Positions 24,497 to 34,195 of a stretch of 64,000 bases of DNA are shown here, piece after piece. The stretch comes from Nonomuraea glycinis. GTDB taxonomy: Bacteria; Actinomycetota; Actinomycetes; Streptosporangiales; Streptosporangiaceae. The position numbers and the translations under genes are program-made. Location: NCBI RefSeq assembly GCF_014646515.1, contig NZ_BMNK01000008.1, positions 362,745-426,744 on the forward strand, written 5' to 3'. Every line of letters starts with the position of its first letter. Positions within the stretch are counted from its first letter, which is position 1. The notes under the pieces were generated by a model. That model was not told where the DNA came from, ran no database searches, and saw nothing but the letters and a program-made list of their open reading frames with translations.

Positions 24497-27400
24497 ATGG
24501 CGACTTCAGTGAAGAGGGGCACGTCGATGGATGAGCAGCGACCACCGGGCGCGGAAGAGGTGGCGATCATCGGGATGGCCGGTCGCTTCCCCGGCGCGGC
24601 CGATGTGGAGACGTTCTGGCGCAACATCAGCACCGGTGTGGAGTCCTTCACGCGGTTCTCCGACGAGGAGCTGACCGCCGCCGGGGTCGACCCGGCGACC
24701 TTCCAGCAGCCCAACTATGTACGGTCCCGGCCGATCCTCGACGACATCCGAGGCTTCGACGCCGGGTTCTTCGGCTACAACCCGCGCGAGGCGACGCTGG
24801 CCGACCCCCAGCAGCGCATCTTCCTGGAGTGCGTGTGGGAGGCGATGGAGTCGGCCGGGTACGCCCCCGGCTCCGGCCGCGGCGACGTCGGCGTGTTCGC
24901 CGGGATGAACATCAGCGGCTACCTGCTGACCCGCCTGCGGGCCTTCACCATGGGCATCGACACCTCCGCCCTGATGATCGGCAACGACAAGGACTCGCTG
25001 GCCACGAACGTCTCCTTCCGGCTGGACCTCGGCGGGCCGAGCGTGTCCGTACAGACGTTCTGCTCCACGTCCCTGGTGGCGGTGCACCTGGCGAGCGAGA
25101 GCCTGCGTCGCGGCGAGTGCGACATGGCGCTGGCCGGCGGCGTGTCCGTGCGCATCCCGGACCGTACCGGATACCTGTGGGAGGAAGGCGGGCAGGAGTC
25201 GCCCGACGGGCACGTGCGAACCTTCGACGCCCAGGGGCGGGGCAGCATGTTCGGCGACGGCGCGGCGGTCGTCGTGCTCAAGCGCCTGTCCGACGCGGTG
25301 GCCGACCGCGACACCGTGCTCGCCGTGATCCGCGCCTCGGCCATCAACAACGACGGCGCGATGAAGTTCAGCTATCTGGCGCCCAGCATCGACGGCCAGC
25401 GCCGCTGCGTCTCCGCCGCCCTCGCCAGGGCGGGCGTGGATCCCTCGGAGATCTCGTACGTGGAAGCGCACGGCACCGCGACCGAGGTCGGCGACCCGAT
25501 GGAGGTGGCGGCGCTGAGCCGGGCCTTCGGCGCGACGAAGGACAAGCAGTACTGCGTGCTCGGCTCGATCAAGCCGAACGTCGGCCACCTCGACCGGGCC
25601 TCCGGCGTGACCGGCCTGATCAAGGTGGTGCAGTCGCTGCGGCACGAGCTCATCCCGGGCACGCTGCACTACAACGCGCCGAACCCCGAGATCGACTTCG
25701 CCGACAGCCCGTTCCGGGTCACCGCCGGCACCACGCCCTGGCCGGCCGGTCCCGAGCGTCCGCGCATCGCCGGCATCAGCTCGCTCGGCATGGGCGGCAC
25801 CAACGCGCACGCCATCATCACCGAGGCGCCGCAGCCCGCCGAGCGGCGCGCCCGCTCGCGCCGCCTGCAGATCCTGCCGGTCTCCGCGCGTTCCGCCGCC
25901 GCCGCCGAGCAGGCCTGTGCCCGGCTCGCCGAACGCCTGGCCGACGCCGGCGACGACCTGGGCGACGTGGCCTACACGCTGCAGGCCGGGCGCAAGGTGT
26001 TCAACCACCGCCGGTTCGTGGTGGCCGGCTCCACCGGCGAGGCCGCGCGGCGGCTCGCGGATCCGGCCGGGCCGCTGGGGCGCAACGACGCGACGACGGG
26101 CAGGAAGGTGGGCTTCCTGATCGCCGGGGTGGGCGAGCAGTACCCCGGCATGGTGGCCGCCCTGTACGCGGCGGAGCCGGGCTTCCGCGCCGACGTGGAC
26201 GAGTGCCTGACCATGCTCGGGCTCACCGAGGCCGCCCAGTTGTCGGACGTGTTCGTACCCGTGGAGCGCGCGCAGGCCCCGGCCGGTGATCTGGCCGGGC
26301 TGCTCGGCCGGGCCGCGCCCGCCGCGCCGGCGTCTGCCACCGACGCCCATCTGGTCCAGCCGGCCATCTTCGTGGCGGAGTACGCGCTGGCCCGCCAGCT
26401 CGTCCGCTGGGGCCTGAAGCCGGAGATCATGATCGGCTACAGCCTCGGCGAGTACGTCGCCGCGTGCCTGGCGGGTGTGCTGTCCCTGCCCGACGCGCTG
26501 CGGCTGGTCGCCTACCGGGCCAAGCTGATCACCTCCCAGCCCGAGGGCGCGATGCTCGCGATCTCCGCCGACGAGCGGCGGCTGCGCGTGGTGCTGGGCG
26601 AGCCGATCATGCGTGACCTCGACGTCGCGGTGCGCACCGGCTCGCAGGTGGTGCTCGCGGGCCCTGCCGAGATCGTGGAGTCGGCGGCCGCGCTGCTGCT
26701 GGAGGCCAGGATCGGCCACCGCAGGCTGGAGACCACGCACGCCTTCCACTCCCGGATGCTGGCGCCGGTCGCCGAGGAGCTGACCGCCTGGGTCAAGAAC
26801 AACGTCACGCCGCGCCCGCCCGAGCTGCCCTACCTCAGCAACGTCACCGGCGAGCTCGCCACCGCCGAGCTGGTCGGCGACCCCGGTTACTGGGCCAGGC
26901 ACATGTGCGAGACGGTCGAGTTCGGCGCCGGGCTGGGTCATGTGCTCGGCATCGCCGACCTGGCCCTGGCCGAGATCGGTCCCGGGCAGTCGCTCGGCGC
27001 GCTGACCCGCGGCCATCCCGGCTGCGACCGCGCCCAGTGGCCGCTGATCGTGACCACCCTGCCGGCCGCCAACGACCCGCAGGACGCCGACGCGGCGCTG
27101 GCCACCGCCGTCGGCAAGCTCTGGCTGACCGGTGTGCCGGTCGACTGGCCGGCGCTGCACGACGACCCGGGCTGGACGCCGGGCCGGGTGCCGCTGCCGA
27201 CCTATCCCTTCGAGCACCAGGAATACTGGCTGGAGATCGACGAGAGCGCCCTCGGCTCCGGGACGCCGGCGTTCGACGAGAGCGACCCGACGAGCATCGC
27301 CAAGGCCTATCCCCGGCTGCCCGACACCCGCTGGATCCACCTGCCGACCTGGCGGCAGACCACGCTGCGGCCGGCCCGCGCCGGCGAGGCCACCCGCTGG

Positions 27401-29245
27401 CTGGTCTACACCGACACCGGGTTCGCCGACACGCTGGCCGCGCCGCTGCTGACCCATCTGGCGGCCGCCGGGCACGAGGTCGTCCTGGTCCGGCCCGGCG
27501 AGGGCTACGAGAGCGGCCCCGACGGCTTCCGGCTGCGGCCGGGCTCGGCGGACGACACCCTGGCGGCGCTGCGCGAGCTGGCCGGCCGCGACTGGTTCCC
27601 CGAGCGGGTCGTCCACCTGTGGACGGCGGACGACGCGCCGCCGCGCCCGGAGGACCCGCCGACCGAGGAGTGCCTGCGGCGCGGCCTGCACGCGCTGGTG
27701 GCGCTGGCCCGCGCCGCCGGCGACCTCGGGCTGCCCGGCTGGTCGCTGGACATCGTCACGGCCGGCAGCCATCGGGTGCACCCCGGCGAGGCGGTGCACG
27801 CCGAGCGCGGCACCCTGCTCGGCCCGACCCGGCTGATCCCGGTGGAGTACCCGAAGGTGAAGACCCGGCTGATCGACCTCGACACGCGGGCCGGCGGCGC
27901 GCCCTCGGCGCTGCTGGCCGAGCTGCGGGCCGACCCCGAGGACCAGGTCGTCGCGCTGCGCGGCGGCCACCGCTGGATCCCCGACTACGAGGCGCTGGAC
28001 GCCTCGGTGATCGAGGCGGCCGCCCCCGCCGCGACCGTCCGGCCCGGCGGTGTCTACCTGGTGACCGGCGGCCTCGGCGGCATCGGGCTGGCCATGGCCG
28101 AGCGGCTGGCCGAGCAGTACCGGGCGCGCCTGGTCCTGCTCGGCCGCACACCGGTGCCGCCGCGCGAGCAGTGGGACCAGATCCTGAACTCCGAGACCGC
28201 CGTGGGCGAGGTCCGCAGGCGGCTGGAAGGGCTGCGCCGCCTGGAGGCGGCCGGCATCGAGGTGCTGACCGTCGCCGGCGACGTCTCCCGCACCGAGGAC
28301 GTGCGCCGCGCGGTCGACGCCGCGGTCGAGCGGTTCGGCGAGCTGAACGGCGTGCTGCACTGCGCCGGGGTGCCCGCGGTCGGCCTGATGCAGTTCAAGA
28401 CCGTCGCCGACATGGACCGGGTGCTGGCCCCCAAGGTCGGCGGCACCCTCGCCCTCGCCGAAGTGCTGCGCGAGGTGCCGGTGGACTTCCTGGCGCTGTT
28501 CTCCTCCACCACCTCGGCGACGGGCGGCGGCGCGGGCCAGGTGGACTACTGCGCGGCCAACGCCTTCCTGGACGCCTTCGCGCTGGCCGACGCGCTGCCC
28601 GGCGTGGCCGTCACCTCCATCGACTGGTGCGAGTGGACGTACAACGGCTGGACCGACGGCCTGGACAACTACGACGAGGGCTCCAAGCAGTACTTCGAGT
28701 GGTACCGCGAGAACTTCGGCCTCACCTTCGACCAGGGCTGGCAGACGCTGCTGCGGGTGCTGGCCAGCGGCGAGCGGCACGTGGTGGCCAGCACCCAGGA
28801 CTTCGCCCCCATGGTGGCGATGAGCCGTAAGTCCTCCATCGAGAGCCATCAGGCGACGGTGAAGAAGCTGCGCGACGCGTTCGGGCGGCATCCGCGGCCG
28901 GACCTGTCGACCGCGTACGTCGAGCCGCAGTCGCCCGCGGAGGAGGCCATCGCCGGCGTCTGGTCCGAGGCGCTCGGCCTGGAGCAGGTCGGCGTGCACG
29001 ACAACTTCTTCGAGCTCGGCGGCAACTCGCTGCTCGGCATGGAGATCATCGCCGAGGTCAGGCGGGCGCTGGAGCTGCCGTACCTGCCCCCGCACATCCT
29101 CTACCAGGCACCCACGATCGCCTCGCTCGCCGAGGCGGCCCGCGCGGGCCAGGAGGCGGGCGAGGAGCCGGCCGAGGCGCGCGAACAGCAGCGATCCCGT
29201 ATCGCCCAGCGACGCAACATGCTCAAGAGCGGAAGGACGTCATGA
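24497..29245 (+). CDS. Type I PKS module PksA: KS-AT-KR-ACP, atypical KS and AT
   Basis: One-module synthase of 1582 aa. The KS (about 20-435) has active-site Cys189 in QTFCSTSL rather than DTACSSSL; the EAHGTAT and GHLDRASG histidines are present. The AT (about 530-830) reads GVGEQYPGM at its start and GYSLGEY around Ser649 (usual GQGxQ and GHSxGE), then HAFH at 748-751, the malonyl-like signature. The KR (about 1185-1370) has an intact TGGLGGIG and DYCAAN tyrosine. The ACP serine is 1511. No DH or ER is present, so a beta-hydroxy product is expected. There is no coiled-coil docking helix; the C-terminal tail is basic. GGAG precedes the ATG at 24497. The stop overlaps the PksB start. Confidence 0.93.
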   Translation: MATSVKRGTSMDEQRPPGAEEVAIIGMAGRFPGAADVETFWRNISTGVESFTRFSDEELTAAGVDPATFQQPNYVRSRPILDDIRGFDAGFFGYNPREATLADPQQRIFLECVWEAMESAGYAPGSGRGDVGVFAGMNISGYLLTRLRAFTMGIDTSALMIGNDKDSLATNVSFRLDLGGPSVSVQTFCSTSLVAVHLASESLRRGECDMALAGGVSVRIPDRTGYLWEEGGQESPDGHVRTFDAQGRGSMFGDGAAVVVLKRLSDAVADRDTVLAVIRASAINNDGAMKFSYLAPSIDGQRRCVSAALARAGVDPSEISYVEAHGTATEVGDPMEVAALSRAFGATKDKQYCVLGSIKPNVGHLDRASGVTGLIKVVQSLRHELIPGTLHYNAPNPEIDFADSPFRVTAGTTPWPAGPERPRIAGISSLGMGGTNAHAIITEAPQPAERRARSRRLQILPVSARSAAAAEQACARLAERLADAGDDLGDVAYTLQAGRKVFNHRRFVVAGSTGEAARRLADPAGPLGRNDATTGRKVGFLIAGVGEQYPGMVAALYAAEPGFRADVDECLTMLGLTEAAQLSDVFVPVERAQAPAGDLAGLLGRAAPAAPASATDAHLVQPAIFVAEYALARQLVRWGLKPEIMIGYSLGEYVAACLAGVLSLPDALRLVAYRAKLITSQPEGAMLAISADERRLRVVLGEPIMRDLDVAVRTGSQVVLAGPAEIVESAAALLLEARIGHRRLETTHAFHSRMLAPVAEELTAWVKNNVTPRPPELPYLSNVTGELATAELVGDPGYWARHMCETVEFGAGLGHVLGIADLALAEIGPGQSLGALTRGHPGCDRAQWPLIVTTLPAANDPQDADAALATAVGKLWLTGVPVDWPALHDDPGWTPGRVPLPTYPFEHQEYWLEIDESALGSGTPAFDESDPTSIAKAYPRLPDTRWIHLPTWRQTTLRPARAGEATRWLVYTDTGFADTLAAPLLTHLAAAGHEVVLVRPGEGYESGPDGFRLRPGSADDTLAALRELAGRDWFPERVVHLWTADDAPPRPEDPPTEECLRRGLHALVALARAAGDLGLPGWSLDIVTAGSHRVHPGEAVHAERGTLLGPTRLIPVEYPKVKTRLIDLDTRAGGAPSALLAELRADPEDQVVALRGGHRWIPDYEALDASVIEAAAPAATVRPGGVYLVTGGLGGIGLAMAERLAEQYRARLVLLGRTPVPPREQWDQILNSETAVGEVRRRLEGLRRLEAAGIEVLTVAGDVSRTEDVRRAVDAAVERFGELNGVLHCAGVPAVGLMQFKTVADMDRVLAPKVGGTLALAEVLREVPVDFLALFSSTTSATGGGAGQVDYCAANAFLDAFALADALPGVAVTSIDWCEWTYNGWTDGLDNYDEGSKQYFEWYRENFGLTFDQGWQTLLRVLASGERHVVASTQDFAPMVAMSRKSSIESHQATVKKLRDAFGRHPRPDLSTAYVEPQSPAEEAIAGVWSEALGLEQVGVHDNFFELGGNSLLGMEIIAEVRRALELPYLPPHILYQAPTIASLAEAARAGQEAGEEPAEAREQQRSRIAQRRNMLKSGRTS

Positions 29246-32200
29246 CTGAAACCGACTACGACTCGGCGGTCGCGCTGGTCGGCATGTCCGGGCGTTTTCC
29301 CGGGGCCGGCAGTGTGGGTGAGCTGTGGCGTAACCTGCTGGCCGGGGTCAGAGGGCTGCGGACGATCACCGACGAGGAGCTGCGCGAAGCCGGCGTCGAT
29401 CCGGGGACCATGGCGGACCCGCGGTACGTTCGCGTCGGCGGGCCGCTGGAAGGACTGGACACCTTCGACGCCGCCGTCTTCGGGGTCAATCCGCGTGAGG
29501 CGGAGATGATGGACCCGCAGCACCGGCTGTTCCTGGAGTGCTCGTGGGAGGCTCTGGAGAGCGCCGGCTACTGCCCGACCGACGTGCCCGGCCAGGTCGC
29601 GGTGTTCGGCGGCTGCGGCTTTCCTGACTACATCGTGCGCAACATCCGGAACCTGGCCGCGCAGCCTGGCGGGGCGCTGCTCGCGGCGATCGGCAACGAG
29701 CGTGACTCGCTGGCCTCACTGGTCTCCTACAAGCTGGGGCTGCGCGGGCCCGCCGTGTCGGTGCAGACGTTCTGCTCCACCTCGCTGGTGTCGGTGCACC
29801 TGGCCTGTCAGAGCCTGCTGACCTACGAGTGCGACATGGCGGTGGCGGGCGGCGCGTTCACGCCGCTCCCCCAGCCCTCCGGCTACCTGTACGAGCAGGG
29901 CGGGATCCTGTCGCCCGACGGGCTGGTCCGCAGCTTCGACGCCGAGGCGGGCGGCACCGTGATGGGCAGCGGCGCGGGCGCGGTCGCGCTCAAGCGGATG
30001 TCCGACGCGCTCGCGGACGGCGACGTCATCCACGCGGTGATCCTCGGCTCGGCGTCCAACAACGACGGCCGGCTGCGCGCCGGCTACACCGCGCCCGGCG
30101 TGGACGGCCAGGCCGAGGTGATCGATTCGGCCCTCGGCGTGGCCGGGGTCAAGCCGGAGACCGTCGGCTACGTCGAGTGTCACGCCACGGGCACCATGCT
30201 GGGCGACTCGATCGAGCTGGCGGCGATGAACCGGGTGTTCACCCAGGCCCGGGAGACGCCGTGCGTGCTCGGGTCGGTCAAGCCGAGCCTGGGCCACCTC
30301 GACCGGGCCTCCGGCGTCACCGGGCTGATGCGGGCGGCGCTCAACCTCAAGCACGAGGTGCTGCCCGGCACGCCCGGCTACGAGACGCCGAACCCGGCGC
30401 TGGCGACCGCGCACGACCGCTTCACCGTGCTGCGGGAGGACCGGGCGTGGCCCGCGGGCCCGCATCCGCGCCGCGCCGGGGTCAGCTCGTTCGGGCTCGG
30501 CGGCACCAACGCGCACGTCGTGCTGGAGCAGGCCCCGCCGCGGCCGGCCCGCCCGGCCCGGCCCGGCCCGCACCTGCTGGTGTTCTCGGCCGCCGACGAC
30601 CGGGCGCTGACCGCGCTCACCGAACGACTCCGCGTCCACCTGACCGCCACGGACACCGGCGACGACTTCGCGGACGTGGCGTTCACGTCGCAGGTCTCGC
30701 GCAGCGGCTTCGCGCTGCGGCGGGCCGTGGTGTGCCAGGACCGTGCGGACGCCGTCGCCGCCCTGGGTGACTCCTCGCGCTGGATCGACGGCAAGACCCA
30801 GCGGCGCAACCCCAAGGTACGGCTGGCCGTACCGGACTCCGGCGTACCGGAGGGGTGGTGGGCCGAGCTGCACGCGGCCGTCAACACCGTCCTGCGCCCG
30901 AGCTCGGACGTGGCGGCGGCCGGGCGGGAGGAGGCGCTCGCCGCGCTGGCTGACGGGCTGCGCGGGGTCGGGGTGAGTGTCAGCGATGCGGAGGACGGCG
31001 TCGAGACGGTGGACGTCTCGCCGGACGAGCGCGCCGGCGCCGCCGAGTGGCTGCTCGCCACCGTGGCGCGGCTCTGGCTGGCCGGCAGCGCCATCGACTG
31101 GGCCAAGTTGCACGGCGGCGCGGGACGCCGGGTGGAGCTGCCGACCTACCCCTTCCAGCGCCGCAGGTACTGGGTCGGCCAGCAGGACGACCAGGCGCAG
31201 CCGCACATCGGCACCGGGAAGACCTTCGACCGGGCGCGGTGGACGTACCTGCCGGGCTGGCGGCAGCGGCCGCTGCCCGTCGCGGGCCTGGACGAACGGC
31301 TGCGCGAGGCCGGGCCGTGGCTGGTCCTCGCCGCCGAGCCGCGCGCGGAGAGGCTGGTCGAGCGGCTGGTGGCGGCCGGGGCCGAGGTGACGACGGTACG
31401 GCCGGGCGAGCGCTTCCACCAGGACGACACCGGCGACTACACGGTCCGGGTGGGCACCGCCGACGACCTCGCCGAGGTGATGTTCTCCCTGGTGGCGGCG
31501 CCGCGCGCGATCGTGCACGGCTTCAGCCTGGCCGCCGGGGCGGATCCTGGCGACGACCCGGTGGCGCACTTCGCGGCCGAGCAGCGGCGCGGCTTCTACT
31601 CGGTGCTGGCGCTGGCCAGGGAGCTGATCGACAACACCGGCTCGGCTCCCCGTGCCGAGCTGGTCCTGCTCACCCCCGAGGCGGTCAGCGTGGCCGGGGC
31701 CGACCTGCGCCACCCGGAGCACGCCACCCTCGGGACGCTCGCGCCGAGCCTGGCCCAGGAGAACCCGCGGCTGCGCTGCCGGGCCATCGACGTGGACGAC
31801 ACGGCCGACGCCGCCACCGTCCTGGCGGCGGCCGTCTGCGCGTACGAGGGGCCGGTGGCGATCCGCGCCGGCGAGACCTGGGTGCGGCACTACGAGCAGT
31901 ACCCGATCGAGGCGCCCGAGCAGGAGGAGCGGCCGTTCCGCGACGGCGACACCGTGCTCATCACCGGCGGTCTCGGTGACGTCGGCCTGGTCCTGTCCCG
32001 GCACCTGGCCGGCGCGTACGGCTGCCGCCTGGTCCTGACCGCGCGCAGCGAGCTGCCGCCCAGGCAGGAGTGGGACGACTATCTCGCCGCCACGCCGCCC
32101 GGCGGGGAGCGGGCCGCCCGGCACATCCGCAACATCGTGGACCTGGAGGAGCGCGGCGCCACGGTGCTCGCCCTGTCCGCCGACGTGGCGGACGAGGACG

Positions 32201-33033
32201 CGATGCGGGCCGTGGTGGAGCAGGCGGTGGCCCGGTTCGGTGGCATCGACGTGGTGGTGCACGGCGCCGGCGTGCAGGACGGGGCGTACTTCAACTTCGC
32301 CCACCTGATGGACCGCCAGCAGTGCGAGGCGCACCTGGACGCCAAGGTGACCGGGTTCCACGTGCTGCAGAAGGTGCTCGGCGAGCACGCCGCGGATCGC
32401 CGGATCACGCTGTCGTCGATCGCGGCCGTGCTCGGCGGGATGACGCTGGCGCCGTACGCGGCCGCGAACGCCGCGCTGGACGCCTACGTCCGCGTCGCCC
32501 GTACGGCGGGCCGGGGCCGGTGGGTCACGGTCGACTGGGACACCTGGAACATCGACCCGGACCGGGTCGAAGGGCACAGCGGTGCGGTCATCGACTTCGC
32601 GATGGCGCCCGCCGAGGGCGTGGACGTGTTCGAGCGGGCGCTGTCGGCCGCCGACCGGGCCGGGCACCTGGTCATCTCGACCGGCTCCCTGGACGGCCGC
32701 GTCGCGCAGTGGGTCACCGGCGACATCCACGAGGCCGGGGACGAGGCCGACGACCAGGAGCGCCACCCGCGCCCCGAGCTGAACAACCCCTACGTCGAGC
32801 CGCGGGAGGGCACCGAGGCCACGCTCGCCGCGATCTGGTCGCGGGTGCTCGCCATCGAGCCGATCGGCGCGCTGGACAACTTCTTCGAGCTGGGCGGGCA
32901 CTCGCTGCTGGCGATCGAGCTGACCACCCGGATCCGCAAGGCGCTGAACGCCTCCGTGCCGGTGACCGGCCTGCTGGAGTGCCCGACCGTGCGCCAGCTG
33001 GCCGAGCTGCTCGACTCTCGCGACGAGGGGTGA
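29242..33033 (+). CDS. Type I PKS module PksB: KS-[AT lost]-KR-ACP
   Basis: A 1263-aa synthase lacking an AT. The KS has Cys178 in QTFCSTSL and both histidines (ECHATGT, GHLDRASG), so it should condense. Between the KS end (TNAHVVLEQAP, about 425) and the post-AT linker (LPTYPFQRRRYW, about 634) lie only about 205 residues against about 466 in PksA. This remnant has no GxSxG serine and no HAFH; short pieces such as VRLAVPDSGV and LWLAGSAIDWAKLH match the AT flanks. The KR is intact (TGGLGDVG near 908; PYAAAN) and the ACP serine is 1221. Its extender must come in trans, perhaps from the hydroxymalonyl-ACP cassette or a neighbouring AT. The gene is coupled to PksA. Confidence 0.92.
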   Translation: MTETDYDSAVALVGMSGRFPGAGSVGELWRNLLAGVRGLRTITDEELREAGVDPGTMADPRYVRVGGPLEGLDTFDAAVFGVNPREAEMMDPQHRLFLECSWEALESAGYCPTDVPGQVAVFGGCGFPDYIVRNIRNLAAQPGGALLAAIGNERDSLASLVSYKLGLRGPAVSVQTFCSTSLVSVHLACQSLLTYECDMAVAGGAFTPLPQPSGYLYEQGGILSPDGLVRSFDAEAGGTVMGSGAGAVALKRMSDALADGDVIHAVILGSASNNDGRLRAGYTAPGVDGQAEVIDSALGVAGVKPETVGYVECHATGTMLGDSIELAAMNRVFTQARETPCVLGSVKPSLGHLDRASGVTGLMRAALNLKHEVLPGTPGYETPNPALATAHDRFTVLREDRAWPAGPHPRRAGVSSFGLGGTNAHVVLEQAPPRPARPARPGPHLLVFSAADDRALTALTERLRVHLTATDTGDDFADVAFTSQVSRSGFALRRAVVCQDRADAVAALGDSSRWIDGKTQRRNPKVRLAVPDSGVPEGWWAELHAAVNTVLRPSSDVAAAGREEALAALADGLRGVGVSVSDAEDGVETVDVSPDERAGAAEWLLATVARLWLAGSAIDWAKLHGGAGRRVELPTYPFQRRRYWVGQQDDQAQPHIGTGKTFDRARWTYLPGWRQRPLPVAGLDERLREAGPWLVLAAEPRAERLVERLVAAGAEVTTVRPGERFHQDDTGDYTVRVGTADDLAEVMFSLVAAPRAIVHGFSLAAGADPGDDPVAHFAAEQRRGFYSVLALARELIDNTGSAPRAELVLLTPEAVSVAGADLRHPEHATLGTLAPSLAQENPRLRCRAIDVDDTADAATVLAAAVCAYEGPVAIRAGETWVRHYEQYPIEAPEQEERPFRDGDTVLITGGLGDVGLVLSRHLAGAYGCRLVLTARSELPPRQEWDDYLAATPPGGERAARHIRNIVDLEERGATVLALSADVADEDAMRAVVEQAVARFGGIDVVVHGAGVQDGAYFNFAHLMDRQQCEAHLDAKVTGFHVLQKVLGEHAADRRITLSSIAAVLGGMTLAPYAAANAALDAYVRVARTAGRGRWVTVDWDTWNIDPDRVEGHSGAVIDFAMAPAEGVDVFERALSAADRAGHLVISTGSLDGRVAQWVTGDIHEAGDEADDQERHPRPELNNPYVEPREGTEATLAAIWSRVLAIEPIGALDNFFELGGHSLLAIELTTRIRKALNASVPVTGLLECPTVRQLAELLDSRDEG

Positions 33034-33037
33034 GGAG

Positions 33038-34195
33038 ATGAACCGTCCCGAGCATCTGCGCGCCCTGCAGGGGTTCGTCCGGCGTGAGCTGGCCGGCAAG
33101 GACGCCTACCTCGACTCGCTGGCCGAGGCGCCGCTGCCGCTCTATGAGCGGTTCGCGCGCACCGGGCTGTCCGGCTGGTGGCTGCCCGAGGAGTACGGCG
33201 GGCTCGGGCTCGGCCTGGAGGAGAGCGTCCGTATCGTCTCCGACCTGGCCTACGCCGACGCGGGTGTGGCTTTCACCCTGTTCATCCCGGTGCTCACCAC
33301 GAGCATGGTCCAGTGGTACGGCGGCGAGGAGCTGCGCAAGGAGCATCTCGGCGGGCTGTCCGCCGGTGGCTTCGCCGCCACCCTGGGCAGTGAGCACGCC
33401 GCGGGCAGCGAACTGGCCAGGATCGGCACGACCGCGCGGCGCGAGGGCGACATGATCGTGCTGGACGGTCAGAAGGCGTTCTCCACGAACACCGGCTTCG
33501 CGAAGTTCCTCGTGGTGATCGCGCGTGCCGAGGACGACCCGTCGGGCTACCTGGCGGTGCTGGTGCCGGGCGACGCGCCCGGCGTCACCGTGGACAAGCG
33601 CTGGGACGTGATCGGGCTGCGTTCCTCGGCGACCTACCAGGTGTCGCTGTCCGGCGTCCGCGTCCCGGCCGGCAACGTCCTGCGCGGGAACGGGCTGCGC
33701 CTGCTGGAGATCGGCCTGAACGCCAGCCGCGTCCTGATCGCCACCACGGCGCTGGGCATCGCCCGCCGCATCCGCGACGTGTGCATGGAGTACGGCAAGT
33801 CCAAGTCGGTCAAGGGCGCGCCGCTGTCGGCGAACGCGGTCTTCGCCGGCCGGCTGGGCCAGTTCGAGATGCAGATCGAGGTCATGACCAACCAGTGCCT
33901 GGCCGCCGCCCGCGCCTACGACGCGATCGCGGCCCGGCCCGACGCGGGTGAGGAGTTCATGCGGGTGGGCACGCTGAAGTCGGCGCTGACCACGAAGATG
34001 TTCTGCGGCCAGACCGGCTGGCAGATCGCCTCGACGGCGTCGGAGATGTTCGGCGGCCTCGGCTACACCCACGATGCGGTGATCGGCAAGCTGCTGCGTG
34101 ACATGCGGTACGTCTCGATCGTGGAGGGCGGCGACGACGTGCTGCGCGACCTGGTCTTCAGCCGGTACGTGGTGCCGGTGTCGAAGCGGTCGTGA
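33038..34195 (+). CDS. Acyl-CoA dehydrogenase-like flavoprotein (plus-strand arm)
   Basis: A 385-aa FAD enzyme of the acyl-CoA dehydrogenase fold, starting 4 bases after PksB. It shows the GSEHAAGSELARI and STNTGFAKFLVV segments of the middle domain, and Glu363 in VEGGDDVLRD at the catalytic-base position. The usual EGTNEIQR is altered to EGGDDVLRD. It is only distantly similar to the FkbI-like enzyme at 36721-37878. Coupling to PksA/PksB suggests it oxidises an acyl chain bound to a carrier protein, for example installing a double bond, or helps make a second unusual extender. Its stop lies inside the opposing PPTase gene. Confidence 0.85.
   Translation: MNRPEHLRALQGFVRRELAGKDAYLDSLAEAPLPLYERFARTGLSGWWLPEEYGGLGLGLEESVRIVSDLAYADAGVAFTLFIPVLTTSMVQWYGGEELRKEHLGGLSAGGFAATLGSEHAAGSELARIGTTARREGDMIVLDGQKAFSTNTGFAKFLVVIARAEDDPSGYLAVLVPGDAPGVTVDKRWDVIGLRSSATYQVSLSGVRVPAGNVLRGNGLRLLEIGLNASRVLIATTALGIARRIRDVCMEYGKSKSVKGAPLSANAVFAGRLGQFEMQIEVMTNQCLAAARAYDAIAARPDAGEEFMRVGTLKSALTTKMFCGQTGWQIASTASEMFGGLGYTHDAVIGKLLRDMRYVSIVEGGDDVLRDLVFSRYVVPVSKRS

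Noticed and set aside
24506..29095. Long minus-strand open frame (1529 codons) opposite PksA
   Set aside because: Same antisense artefact; it has no recognisable domain and no plausible ribosome site.
29242..33033. PksB as a classical trans-AT module
   Set aside because: AT-flanking linkers and short AT-edge pieces remain, and neighbouring modules have integral ATs, so secondary loss is a better reading than trans-AT ancestry.
24497..33033. KSs of PksA and PksB as decarboxylating KSQ or inactive KS0 domains
   Set aside because: The active-site Cys and both catalytic His are present; only the flanking residues are unusual.
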